A DNA stretch of 37,597 nucleotides, from NCBI GenBank assembly GCA_944389275.1, contig CALXLT010000002.1:1-37597 (forward strand), in the 5' to 3' direction. The position numbers and the translations under genes were made by a program. Position 1 is the first letter of the stretch, and each line of letters opens with the position of its first letter. The stretch comes from an uncultured Spirochaetaceae bacterium. GTDB taxonomy: Bacteria; Spirochaetota; Spirochaetia; Sphaerochaetales; Sphaerochaetaceae. The notes under the pieces were generated by a model. The model was given only the letters and a program-made list of their open reading frames with translations. It searched no databases and had not been told where the DNA came from. Of the stretch, positions 25,286-32,900 are shown piece after piece.

Positions 25286-25379
25286 AGTACATACAGTACT
25301 TAGCAAATCCTAAGGTGCATCCATGGAGGCCGAAACAGACAAAAATAATGACTTTCTGCGAAACCAGTACTTTTGTACT
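25286..25379. promoter_or_regulatory. Paired AGTAC-N-GTACT sites upstream of the Ugp-like operon
   Basis: Two inverted repeats of one type: AGTAC-ATACA-GTACT (25286-25300), next to the binding-protein Shine-Dalgarno, and AGTAC-TTTT-GTACT (25366-25379), touching the response-regulator stop. A further CTTAG-N6-CTAAG lies at 25299-25314. They are candidate operators for the adjacent NarL-type regulator; no clear -35/-10 pair was found between them. Confidence 0.5.
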
Positions 25380-26025
25380 ATACCATATTCGCCAGGCGGA
25401 TTATCTCAAAGCGATCCTTGACGCCTAGCTTGTCATAGATAGTGGAGACATAATTCCTCACTGTCTGCTCTGTAAGGTTCAGCTCCCGGGCGATCATATC
25501 GTTCTGATAGCCAGTCGCGAGGAATGTGAATATCTCCCTCTCCCTCCGTGTCAGGCTCTTCACGAGCGAGGCGAAAGGCTCATCGGGCTTATGCCCATCA
25601 TCCTCTACGTATTTCTTGAGCAGAAGCTTCTTGACGACATCCGGGGATATCTGGATCATGCCGCTTCCAAGCGAGCGGATGGACAGGAGGAGCTCGGTCG
25701 GGGATACATCCTTGAGAAGATAGCCTGAAGCGCCCGCGATGAGCGCCTGCCTTACATTGTCATCATCGCCATATGTAGAGAGCATGAGGATCTTCATATC
25801 AGGGAATCTCTGGTGTATCAGCTTGGTGGCGTATATCCCATCCATCTTCTTCATGTACACATCCATGAGAACGACATCAGGGGATAAGGCAGCAGCCATA
25901 TCCACAGCCTCAGAGCCATTGCTGGCGATCCCAGCTACGCTTATATCCTTCGCATAGTTCTCGATCGTCATCTTAAGGCTCTGCGCGAACAGCATCTGAT
26001 CATCGACAAGCAATACCTTTATCAT
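25378..26025 (-). CDS. NarL/FixJ-type response regulator
   Basis: A 215-residue two-domain regulator. The receiver begins MIKVLLVDDQMLFAQSL with the acidic pair, has the phosphorylated Asp in DVVLMDVYMKKMDGI (about residue 55) and the conserved Lys in YLLKDVSPTEL. The C-terminal LuxR-type helix-turn-helix reads LTRREREIFTFLATGYQNDMIARELNLTEQTVRNYVSTIYDKLGV (about 153-197). The start overlaps the kinase stop by ATGA, so the two are coupled. It probably controls the transporter operon that starts 103 bases downstream. Confidence 0.93.
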   Translation of the reverse strand: MIKVLLVDDQMLFAQSLKMTIENYAKDISVAGIASNGSEAVDMAAALSPDVVLMDVYMKKMDGIYATKLIHQRFPDMKILMLSTYGDDDNVRQALIAGASGYLLKDVSPTELLLSIRSLGSGMIQISPDVVKKLLLKKYVEDDGHKPDEPFASLVKSLTRREREIFTFLATGYQNDMIARELNLTEQTVRNYVSTIYDKLGVKDRFEIIRLANMV

Positions 26026-27281
26026 ATTGATGCATCCTTCTCCATCGGCAGGTATGCCGTAACCACGAATCCGTACGGGCTGCTGCTGTATTCCAGCCAG
26101 CCGCCATAAGGCTTGAGCCTCTCCTCCATTCCTGATAGCCCTATGCCCTTTACGATCTTTCCGCTTCCCTGCCCATTGTCCTCTATATGCAGGATAAGCG
26201 TATTGTCCTTCTGCATCCAGAATGATATATGGATCTCAGTCGCGTGCCCATGCTTTGCGGAGTTCACAAGGCATTCCTGTATGATGCGGCATATGGCGAC
26301 GATATAGCCTTCCTTAAAATCAGATGGGAGATTTCCCCAGCTTATATCTATATGTATCTGCGTGCATGCCATGAATATCCTGATTATCGAATTGATCTCA
26401 GTATATATGCTTGCCCTATGCGTTATCTCAAACGTATCGCGAAGCTCATGCAGAACACGCCTTGAATCGATCAGGCCCTGCCGGGACTGCTGCAGTATCT
26501 GCTGGAGAATCTCCTCGATTACCGGCCATTCCTGGTTGCCGCTGCTTATCGCGGCATTGGAAAGCGCCATTATGTTCGTGAAGTGATAGCCATTGGCATC
26601 GTGCATCTCCCTTGTGATCCTGTTGCGCTCAGCGAACGCGGCCTCGTCACCATACTGCTTGACATAGTTCTGTAGATCGGAATTGAAATCCGTAAGCTGC
26701 TTATTCACGCTTCTTTCACCAGTAAGGTCATTCTTCAGGCTCTCATATGATGCGGATTTAAGCCTATCGCCATACGCGAAGAGCCCGAAAGAAATGGTGA
26801 GGACAAGGATGGCCGGACATGAATACGGAAAGGCCTCGCCAAGGATAAGGCTGTGCCACAGCCGGAGATTGCTCGGCGGGAGGCCGACAAGGAAGACAGA
26901 GAGATAGAGCACCGAATATGACAGGACTATATACCAAAGAGGGAACCGGCATCTGCTGAAATAGATGATCGCGAATGTGTTCCACAGCATGAATATGATC
27001 GGATACTCATATGGGATCATTATCCTCATGAACAGCGAAAGCACCCCGAACGCAAGGAATGAGAAGACCTCGGCGGTCCTCGGGATCCGGAAGAACGCGA
27101 AGATGAGAAGGATCATGCTGCTGATGGAAGAGAACGTGATCACGGAATAGCGGAACAGCATATACCTCCCATCTCCGGAGAACACGCGCTGCGCATATGC
27201 TATGATGTCGCTCAACATCAGCACATATACCATCAAATGGATGATGACCAATGCATGATATGCATGGAATCTTCTTTTCAT
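26022..27281 (-). CDS. HisKA_3-type sensor histidine kinase
   Basis: A 419-residue membrane kinase with five or six N-terminal helices (residues about 10-175), a coiled linker, the dimerisation/phosphoacceptor segment FAERNRITREMHDANGYHFTNIMAL with the His in EMHDA, and a GHKL ATPase domain with ECLVNSAKHGHAT (N box) and LHIEDNGQGSGKIVKGIGLSGMEERL (G boxes). There is no large extracytoplasmic sensor domain, so it may sense through its membrane helices or a partner. The ATG at 27281 has AAGG upstream; a GTG at 27347 would add 22 unlikely residues. Confidence 0.9.
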   Translation of the reverse strand: MKRRFHAYHALVIIHLMVYVLMLSDIIAYAQRVFSGDGRYMLFRYSVITFSSISSMILLIFAFFRIPRTAEVFSFLAFGVLSLFMRIMIPYEYPIIFMLWNTFAIIYFSRCRFPLWYIVLSYSVLYLSVFLVGLPPSNLRLWHSLILGEAFPYSCPAILVLTISFGLFAYGDRLKSASYESLKNDLTGERSVNKQLTDFNSDLQNYVKQYGDEAAFAERNRITREMHDANGYHFTNIMALSNAAISSGNQEWPVIEEILQQILQQSRQGLIDSRRVLHELRDTFEITHRASIYTEINSIIRIFMACTQIHIDISWGNLPSDFKEGYIVAICRIIQECLVNSAKHGHATEIHISFWMQKDNTLILHIEDNGQGSGKIVKGIGLSGMEERLKPYGGWLEYSSSPYGFVVTAYLPMEKDASI

Positions 27282-27377
27282 ACGCCTTGTTATGATAGCA
27301 CAGTTTCTTTTTCCGCATACGCTTGCCTTGCCTAACGTATTATTCACCCAGCATTAACAGAAGAAAGGTAGCGTACA

Positions 27378-27412
27378 GGAGGATCCTCCCCTACAATCAA
27401 GGGTGGAGGATC
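27378..27412 (+). promoter_or_regulatory. Hairpin covering the ribosome binding site of the choice-of-anchor I gene
   Basis: GATCCTCC (27382-27389) is perfectly complementary to GGAGGATC (27405-27412), which contains the Shine-Dalgarno. The upstream arm is also part of a 12-bp palindrome GGAGGATCCTCC (27378-27389). Translation could be limited by this hairpin. Confidence 0.5.
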
Positions 27413-27414
27413 TT

Positions 27415-29019
27415 ATGGTAAAGGGACGGTTTATATCGCTATTGGCTATCATGGCCGCGCTTATGGCAATGCCAGCGGCAGCGGATGGCTTGGAACTAGC
27501 CGCACGCTATGAATCAGGATTGTTCGACGTTGATGGCGGCGTCATGGAGATAGTAGACTACGCGCCGGTGCAGAAGAAGGCATACTCCGTAAACGGCAAA
27601 ACAGGGATGCTCGCGATCATATCCTATGATGGGACAGACAAGCTCAAGGCCGAGGACTATGATGTCAGGGGCGCTGTGGAGAAGGCGGACCCATCATTCT
27701 CATACGGGGACATGACCTCAGTAGCCGTTTCCCCGGATTCATCAAGGCTTGCGGTCGCGCTCCAGGCCAAGGCGTATGACGAGAGAGGAAGGGCGGCCGT
27801 GTTCGCGATAAACGATGACGGAAGCCTCTCGCTCCGCGTTATCGCAGTCACAGGCGTGCAGCCTGACATGATCGTGTTCGCGGACAACAACACCATACTC
27901 ACAGCAGATGAGGGAGAGCCTAGGATGGGCTATCAGGCGGAGGACCCGAAGGGTTCGGCAACGGTCGTTGACCTCTCCGTCCCCTCCTCCATGATAATCA
28001 CCTTCGACAGGTTCAACTGGAACAGGAGCGACCTCGTGGATGATGGCATAATCATAAGGAAAGGCTCCATGCCTTCCACTGATTTCGAGCCTGAGTACAT
28101 AGCAGTAAGCGGGGACAGGGCTTACATAACGCTTCAGGAGAACAATGCCATCGCTATCCTCGATATCCCCGGACGCCGCTTCGTGTCGATCCAGAGTGCG
28201 GGATTCGAGGATTACGAAAAGATCCCTGTCGACCTTGATAAGAAGGACAAGGCCTACTCCCCCGCTCTCTATGAAGGCGTCATGGGCATAAGGATGCCTG
28301 ACAGCATCGCGGCCTTCACCTCGGGCGGTGAGACATTCCTTATCACGGCAAACGAAGGAGACTCACGCGAGTGGGGAAATCATGTAAATGAGGTGGAAGT
28401 AAACTTCGGGGACGGGGAATCCTCTCCTAGAGGGAATATGGCAGCGGAGAGCGGCATCAGCGGCAAGGTCGTATTCTTCGACGCGGATAGCTATGACGGA
28501 CTGGACGATGAAACTGACTACATCTTCGGAGGCAGAAGCGCGACTCTCTATAAAGTGGATGGAGACACGATTTCTGAGATGGCGACGACAAGCTCTGATT
28601 TCGAAAGCATCACGGCAGAGTCTCTCCCTGAGTACTTCAATGCATCAAATGACAATGCCGTCATGGACGATAGATCCGGCAAGAAGGGACCGGAACCTGA
28701 GAGCGTCACGGTCGGAGAGGCGGATGGCAGGACTCTCGCGTTCGTAGCGCTTGAGAGAACCGGCGGGATAATGGAGTACGATGTAACCGATCCATATGCT
28801 CCAGCGTTCCTTTCCTACACGAACACCAGGGATTTCACCTCAACCGTGGAAGGCTCTGAGATCTATGAGGATGGCGAGCTTGATAAATGGGTCACAGGCG
28901 GTGATGTCGCTCCGGAGGGCTTGGCGTTCATCAGCAGGGAGGAGAGCCCTTCCGGCCTTCCTCTCCTTCTCGTGGCATCAGAGGTCTCAGGGACAGTAGC
29001 GGCGTTCATCGTCGAATGA
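27415..29019 (+). CDS. Exported choice-of-anchor I beta-propeller protein
   Basis: A 534-residue exported protein. The signal peptide MVKGRFISLLAIMAALMAMPAAA is followed by a beta-propeller of the choice-of-anchor I type. Typical segments: MTSVAVSPDSSRLAVALQAK, PDMIVFADNNTILTADEGEPRM, DFEPEYIAVSGDRAYITLQENNAI, FLITANEGDSREWG, GPEPESVTVGEADGRTLAFVALERTGGIMEYDV and GGDVAPEGLAFIS. Such proteins are secreted or surface-bound, sometimes fused to phosphatase domains; none is fused here and no C-terminal anchor is visible, so it is probably periplasmic. The start at 27415 follows GGAGG by 5 bases. It is divergent from the two-component kinase. Confidence 0.85.
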   Translation: MVKGRFISLLAIMAALMAMPAAADGLELAARYESGLFDVDGGVMEIVDYAPVQKKAYSVNGKTGMLAIISYDGTDKLKAEDYDVRGAVEKADPSFSYGDMTSVAVSPDSSRLAVALQAKAYDERGRAAVFAINDDGSLSLRVIAVTGVQPDMIVFADNNTILTADEGEPRMGYQAEDPKGSATVVDLSVPSSMIITFDRFNWNRSDLVDDGIIIRKGSMPSTDFEPEYIAVSGDRAYITLQENNAIAILDIPGRRFVSIQSAGFEDYEKIPVDLDKKDKAYSPALYEGVMGIRMPDSIAAFTSGGETFLITANEGDSREWGNHVNEVEVNFGDGESSPRGNMAAESGISGKVVFFDADSYDGLDDETDYIFGGRSATLYKVDGDTISEMATTSSDFESITAESLPEYFNASNDNAVMDDRSGKKGPEPESVTVGEADGRTLAFVALERTGGIMEYDVTDPYAPAFLSYTNTRDFTSTVEGSEIYEDGELDKWVTGGDVAPEGLAFISREESPSGLPLLLVASEVSGTVAAFIVE

Positions 29020-29037
29020 TGATCCAGATATGATAGA

Positions 29038-29069
29038 GAAGGCTTCCGCAGCGGAAGCCTTCTTCTTTT
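29038..29069 (+). terminator. Strong rho-independent terminator
   Basis: An 11-bp perfect stem, GAAGGCTTCCG (29038-29048) with CGGAAGCCTTC (29052-29062), loop CAG, then TTCTTTT. It ends the choice-of-anchor I transcript and meets the stop of the convergent argF gene. Confidence 0.92.
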
Positions 29070-30070
29070 CAGAGCTTGTCTGATAATGTCGCGACCATCA
29101 CGGCCTTGATGGTGTGCATCCTGTTCTCAGCCTCATCGAAGACAACCGAGGCCTTGCTCCTGAAGACCTCATCGGTCACCTCCATCTCGCTCAGCCCGAA
29201 CTTCTCCTTAACCATCTGGGCTGTCGTGGTATTGAGGTCATGGAAAGACGGGAGGCAATGCTCGAATATCGTGTCTTTGCCGGTGGACGAGAGGAGATCC
29301 ATCGTCACCTGATAAGGCTTCAGGAGCTCTATGCGCTCAGCCATCTTGTCCTCCTCACCCATTGAGCACCATATATCCGTATAGATGATATCAGCGCCCT
29401 TCACGGCTTCCTTGGGATCGGAGGTGATGGTGATCGTGGACCCGTTCCCAGCGGCCCACGCCATGCATTCCGATACAAGCGTATCTGAAGGGAAGAGCGA
29501 GGGAGGCGCCGCGACAGCGTAGTCCATGCCGACCTTCGCCGCTCCGATCATCAACGCGTTCGCGACATTGTTCCTGCCATCCCCAACGTACGCGAGCTTC
29601 ATCTGGTCAAGTGGCTTCTTGAGGTGTTCTTCCGCTGTAAGGAAATCAGCGAGGACCTGCGTCGGATGGTCATCATCGGTAAGGCCGTTCCATACGGGAA
29701 CGCCTGAATATGCCGCGAGATCCTCGACGATGCTATGGGCAAATCCCCTGTACTCAATGCCGTCGTAGAGCCTTCCTAGGACCTTCGCGGTATCCTCAAG
29801 AGACTCCTTCTTGCCCATCTGCGAGTTCGTGAGATACGTGACATGAGCCCCTTCGTCATAGGCCGCGACCTCGAATGAGCATCTTGTCCTTGTCGATGTC
29901 TTATCGAAGAGAAGCACTATGTTCTTGCCTTCAAGGAGCTTTCCCTCAAGGGCCATAGAGCCATTCCCCTTCTTCTTCGCCTTAAGCTCGGAAGCTAGCT
30001 TTATGAGATATAATATCTCATCCTTCGAATAATCCTTGAGCGTAAGGAAGCTCCTGCCTTTAAGTGTCAT
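29069..30070 (-). CDS. argF: Ornithine carbamoyltransferase
   Basis: A 333-residue transcarbamylase that joins carbamoyl phosphate and ornithine to give citrulline, or works in reverse in the arginine deiminase pathway. Motifs: [21 protein letters not shown] (carbamoyl phosphate site STRTR), [14 protein letters not shown], and HCLPSFHD with the catalytic Cys; the usual form is HCLPAFHD. The end [19 protein letters not shown] is typical. AAGGAG precedes the ATG. No arcA or arcC is nearby, so anabolic or catabolic use cannot be settled. A likely arginine-type operator lies upstream. Confidence 0.95.
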   Translation of the reverse strand: MTLKGRSFLTLKDYSKDEILYLIKLASELKAKKKGNGSMALEGKLLEGKNIVLLFDKTSTRTRCSFEVAAYDEGAHVTYLTNSQMGKKESLEDTAKVLGRLYDGIEYRGFAHSIVEDLAAYSGVPVWNGLTDDDHPTQVLADFLTAEEHLKKPLDQMKLAYVGDGRNNVANALMIGAAKVGMDYAVAAPPSLFPSDTLVSECMAWAAGNGSTITITSDPKEAVKGADIIYTDIWCSMGEEDKMAERIELLKPYQVTMDLLSSTGKDTIFEHCLPSFHDLNTTTAQMVKEKFGLSEMEVTDEVFRSKASVVFDEAENRMHTIKAVMVATLSDKL

Positions 30071-30092
30071 AGCAAATCTCCTTTATGCAGAA

Positions 30093-30121
30093 ATCTTAGA
30101 TATTCATGCATAATGTGTCAA
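30093..30121 (-). promoter_or_regulatory. argF promoter
   Basis: On the minus strand a perfect -35 TTGACA (30121-30116), a 17-bp spacer and -10 TAAGAT (30098-30093), 22 bases before the ATG. Confidence 0.65.
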
Positions 30122-30163
30122 TATTGAAACTCAATATTGCATATTTATTCAATAATATTATTG
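30118..30163. promoter_or_regulatory. Cluster of ARG-box-like palindromes upstream of argF
   Basis: TCAATATTGA (30118-30127) is a perfect palindrome overlapping the -35 box. A second TCAATATT (30131-30138) makes an 8-bp inverted repeat with AATATTGA (30120-30127). TTGCATATTTATTCAAT (30137-30153) resembles the ArgR consensus TGAATAATTATTCA, and CAATAATATTATTG (30150-30163) is another palindrome. ArgR-type repression is the likely reading. Confidence 0.6.
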
Positions 30164-31494
30164 CTTGAGGAGAACTCAGCCTCAAGTCCCGCGTCATCTG
30201 GAAGCTCTATCCTCTCAAGCTTGCCCGTGATCATCGAATTGCGCTTCACGGCATCGCTTATCCTGTCAGAGGCCTTGTCTATCGCGCTCTGGGTCTTCTC
30301 AAGGTCCTCGCCGAAGCGGAAGAACTGCGTCTTGAGGTCCTTGAAGAGCTGCCATATGCGCTTGGTGTTCTTCTCGACCTGCAGAGTCTTGAACCCTATC
30401 TGCAGGGAATTGATTAGGGCCGCGAAGTTTGTAGGCCCTGTGAGGAGAACCCTGTAGCTATCCTGCAGCGTCTCGGCAAAGCCATCGATTCTCAATAGCT
30501 CGGCGTAGAGGCTCTCGGTCGGGACGAAGAGGATGGCGAAATCAGTGGTCTTGGGAGGGACTATGTACTTGTCCCTGATATCCCTGGCCTCGGAAAGCAC
30601 ACGGCTCCTGAGATCCTTCAAGGACTGCTGCACCGCAGTCTCATCGCCTACCGCCACAGCCTCCGAGTAACGCACGAAATCCTCCTTGGGGAACTTCGAG
30701 TCGATCGGGAGGAAGACCTCCCCGTCGCCGCCGCGGCCAGGAAGGCGGATCGCGAACTCGACCACAGAACCTCCCTTCTTCGGAGAATAGTTCCTCACAT
30801 ACTGCGCGGGGGTCATCAGATCCGAGAGGATATTCTCAGCCTGCACCTCACCCCATGTGCCACGGACCTTCACGTTGGAGAACATCTTGTTCAGCGATGA
30901 GATATCCCCGGCAAGCTTATCCATCTCGCCTATGCTCTTGTACAGCGCCTCGAGGTTCTTCGTCACCTGCTCGAATGATTTCGAGATCCTTGTCTCAAGG
31001 GTGCTCTGGAGCTTCTCATCAACGGTGACGCGCATCTTATCAAGCTGCTCGGAGTTCTCTGTGCGGATCCTGTCCATGCCCTTCCGCACTTCCTCTGTCA
31101 GGGCCGATGTCTCCTTCATCACGGTCTCCATCGTCTTCATGTTCTCCCTGCGGATCTCGGTAAGGACTGACGAGACGGAATCCATCCCCTCCTTCTGCCT
31201 TTTCTCAAGCTTCTCGTTGAGGCTCCTGTTCTCCTGGAAGAAGAGCGCCATCTGCGAGCGCTGCGACGCGTTCATCTCCGCTATCGTGCTCTCCAGGGCC
31301 TGCAGGCGCTGCTCAAGGGAAGAGCGGAACGAGTCCATGGAAGATGAGAGCTTGTCCTGCATCTCCTGCATCGCGCGGAGGAACATGGCCTCCTCGCCCT
31401 CCTTCCTGTCCTTCCTCACGGCCTGGAATAGAAGGATAGCCAGGGAAATGAATGAAAACGCGGCAGATAATATGATGAGTATCTCGATAGGCAT
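30145..31494 (-). CDS. rmuC: RmuC-family protein
   Basis: A 449-residue protein with an N-terminal membrane helix (EILIILSAAFSFISLAILLF), a long coiled coil (about residues 30-190), and the RmuC domain marked by VRGTWGEVQAENILSDLMTPAQYVRNY and LPIDSKFPKEDFVRYSE. RmuC limits inversions at short inverted repeats and has a nuclease-like core. The ATG at 31494 is chosen; a TTG 19 codons upstream has no ribosome binding site and would overlap the metQ terminator. A TATAAT ends 6 bases before the chosen ATG. Confidence 0.92.
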   Translation of the reverse strand: MPIEILIILSAAFSFISLAILLFQAVRKDRKEGEEAMFLRAMQEMQDKLSSSMDSFRSSLEQRLQALESTIAEMNASQRSQMALFFQENRSLNEKLEKRQKEGMDSVSSVLTEIRRENMKTMETVMKETSALTEEVRKGMDRIRTENSEQLDKMRVTVDEKLQSTLETRISKSFEQVTKNLEALYKSIGEMDKLAGDISSLNKMFSNVKVRGTWGEVQAENILSDLMTPAQYVRNYSPKKGGSVVEFAIRLPGRGGDGEVFLPIDSKFPKEDFVRYSEAVAVGDETAVQQSLKDLRSRVLSEARDIRDKYIVPPKTTDFAILFVPTESLYAELLRIDGFAETLQDSYRVLLTGPTNFAALINSLQIGFKTLQVEKNTKRIWQLFKDLKTQFFRFGEDLEKTQSAIDKASDRISDAVKRNSMITGKLERIELPDDAGLEAEFSSSNNIIE

Positions 31495-31500
31495 TCCCTT

Positions 31501-31529
31501 ATTATATAGGAAAAGGCTGTCCCAGTCAT
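31501..31529 (-). promoter_or_regulatory. rmuC promoter inside the metQ terminator
   Basis: On the minus strand -35 ATGACT (31529-31524), a 17-bp spacer and a perfect -10 TATAAT (31506-31501). The ATG follows after exactly 6 bases. AAGGG is adjacent to the ATG and too close for a normal Shine-Dalgarno, so the mRNA is probably leaderless. Confidence 0.55.
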
Positions 31530-31540
31530 GGAACAGCCTT
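31509..31540 (-). terminator. Rho-independent terminator of metQ
   Basis: AAGGCTGT (31513-31520) pairs with ACAGCCTT (31533-31540), and on the minus strand a TTTTCC tail follows. It lies 22 bases after the metQ stop. Confidence 0.8.
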
Positions 31541-31561
31541 GGATCTATCAATAGATGAAGC

Positions 31562-32365
31562 TCAGTCTACGAGGATGACCTCTCCGTTAGGATAGCGCTC
31601 TGCGACATAAGCCTTGACCTCATCGCTCTTGAGGGCGGATACGAGCGCCTGGATAGCCGGATCGTCCTGCCTGCCGTCCTGGACCGCAATAACGTTCACG
31701 TACGGGCTGTCTGCGCCTTCGACGTAGAGGCCATCACGTGTCGCGATAAGACCTGCCGGGATAGCGTAGTTTCCGTTGATGACCGCCGCGTCCACGTCAG
31801 CGAGGATCCTTGGAAGGGAAGCGGCCTCGATCTCCGTGAACTTGAGGTTCTTCGGATTCTCCGCGATATCTGCAGGGATAGCCTCAAGGCCGGCATCCTC
31901 AGAGAGCGTGATGAATCCAGCGCTCTGGAGAAGAAGCAGAGCCCTTCCCTCGTTCGTCGGATCGTTAGGGATAGCGATCGTGGCGCCATCAGGGATAGAG
32001 TCAAGGGAATCATACTTGTCGCTGTAGAGAGCCAGTGGCTCGATGTGGATACCGCCTGCGCTCTGGAGGGTGTATCCCCTCTCCGCGTTGTATGACTCAA
32101 GGTACGGGAGGTGCTGGTAGAAGTTCGCGTCCAGCTCTCCGGAGGCGAGAGCCTCGTTAGGTGTCACGTAGTCTGTGAACTCGATGACCTGAAGCGTGAT
32201 GCCTTCCTCCGCAAGGTTATCAACGATGAGGTTGAGAAGGGCGGCATGAGGATCAGGGGTCGCGCCTACCTTGAGGACGTTGGAAGACGACTCAGCGGAA
32301 CCAGAGGCGAATGCAGATGTGACTGCAACGAGAACAACCAAAACCAAAGCAATAGCTTTCTTCAT
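31562..32365 (-). CDS. metQ: Methionine-binding protein of the MetNIQ transporter
   Basis: A 267-residue NlpA/MetQ-family binding protein. The signal peptide MKKAIALVLVVLVAVTSAFA is followed by SGSAES with no lipobox cysteine, unlike the usual MetQ lipoproteins. Family segments: VLKVGATPDPHAALLN, YVTPNEALASGELDANFYQHLPYL, IAIPNDPTNEGRALLLLQSAG and DAAVINGNYAIPAGL. It captures methionine in the periplasm for MetNI. The ATG at 32365 follows GGAG by 6 bases. It has its own promoter and a Met-rich leader peptide upstream, separate from metNI. Confidence 0.93.
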   Translation of the reverse strand: MKKAIALVLVVLVAVTSAFASGSAESSSNVLKVGATPDPHAALLNLIVDNLAEEGITLQVIEFTDYVTPNEALASGELDANFYQHLPYLESYNAERGYTLQSAGGIHIEPLALYSDKYDSLDSIPDGATIAIPNDPTNEGRALLLLQSAGFITLSEDAGLEAIPADIAENPKNLKFTEIEAASLPRILADVDAAVINGNYAIPAGLIATRDGLYVEGADSPYVNVIAVQDGRQDDPAIQALVSALKSDEVKAYVAERYPNGEVILVD

Positions 32366-32375
32366 ATTTATCTCC

Positions 32376-32493
32376 AAAAAGTGTATCAGTAACCTGTCTT
32401 TGCGATGTCCCGAAGGACCTGATGATCTGTGTGTGTTGATGTGGTGAGAGAATAAGTAATCATGCCCTGGCGGGCATCATCATGGAGGACATC
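32376..32493 (-). promoter_or_regulatory. Candidate attenuator RNA structures of the metQ leader
   Basis: On the minus strand: ATGCCC-GCCA-GGGCAT (32477-32462) at the end of the leader peptide gene; GTCC-TTCG-GGAC (32418-32407), a UUCG tetraloop stem, enclosed by ATCAG (32423-32419) and CTGAT (32389-32385), then TTTTT (32380-32376) next to the metQ ribosome binding site. GATGTCC inside the Met/Ser codons (32493-32487) is perfectly complementary to GGACATC (32410-32404), so the structures exclude each other. Which state terminates or blocks translation is not decided by inspection. Confidence 0.5.
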
Positions 32494-32522
32494 ATCATCG
32501 TTGCTATAGCTGCCGTGAACAT
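32460..32522 (-). CDS. Methionine-rich leader peptide of metQ
   Basis: A 20-residue ORF, MFTAAIATMMMSSMMMPARA, ends in TGA. Two runs of three Met codons are separated by two Ser codons; seven of 20 residues are Met. A full AAGGAGG (32536-32530) lies 7 bases upstream of the ATG, and a promoter is just before that. This is the form of amino-acid leader peptides such as those of the his, thr and leu operons. It lies 94 bases upstream of the metQ start. Ribosomes would slow on the Met codons when charged tRNA-Met is short. Translation and function are inferred from sequence. Confidence 0.75.
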   Translation of the reverse strand: MFTAAIATMMMSSMMMPARA

Positions 32523-32552
32523 AATACATCCTCCTTCTTCTTTGATGGTTAG

Positions 32553-32581
32553 ATTATGCACAAAGGTGGATTTTTATGCAA
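32553..32581 (-). promoter_or_regulatory. Promoter of the leader-metQ transcript
   Basis: On the minus strand TTGCAT (32581-32576), a 17-bp spacer, then an extended -10 TGTGCATAAT whose hexamer CATAAT is at 32558-32553. The transcript would start about 10 bases before the leader's ribosome binding site. Confidence 0.6.
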
Positions 32582-32900
32582 TGTTCATCGATGCTGTTTT
32601 GCTGAAATTTATCAATAAAATTCTTATTTCATTATATTGTTGATAATTATATATATAAATCTAGCAACTATTCAGTCATTAAGAAGGCCAAAGTCCAAAG
32701 GAAATCCCGCATTGATATCATCAGCGACAAGGCAAAGAAACAAATACAGAAACCGGAATATATCCAAGGGATTGTTGGCCTTACCTCACTAGTGCCCAAT
32801 TACCAGCCTTGACATTCTACTGATGTGCTGTTAATAAAAGATTGAAGTCCTCATAAGATGAAAGTGGGCCCTGCGCCATGCGTTCCTAGTGAACCTAGTC
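32582..32900. other. AT-rich stretch without a recognisable gene
   Basis: About 320 bases, clearly more AT-rich than the flanking genes. A plus-strand frame is open from about 32606 for some 70 codons (containing IISDKAKKQIQKPEYIQGIV) but has no plausible start or ribosome binding site. I see no RNA gene or transposase here. Confidence 0.4.

Noticed and set aside
32378..32560. SAM riboswitch upstream of metQ
   Set aside because: The conserved S-box core and kink-turn were not found by eye; the region is instead occupied by a Met-rich ORF with a perfect ribosome binding site. A covariance-model search would be decisive.
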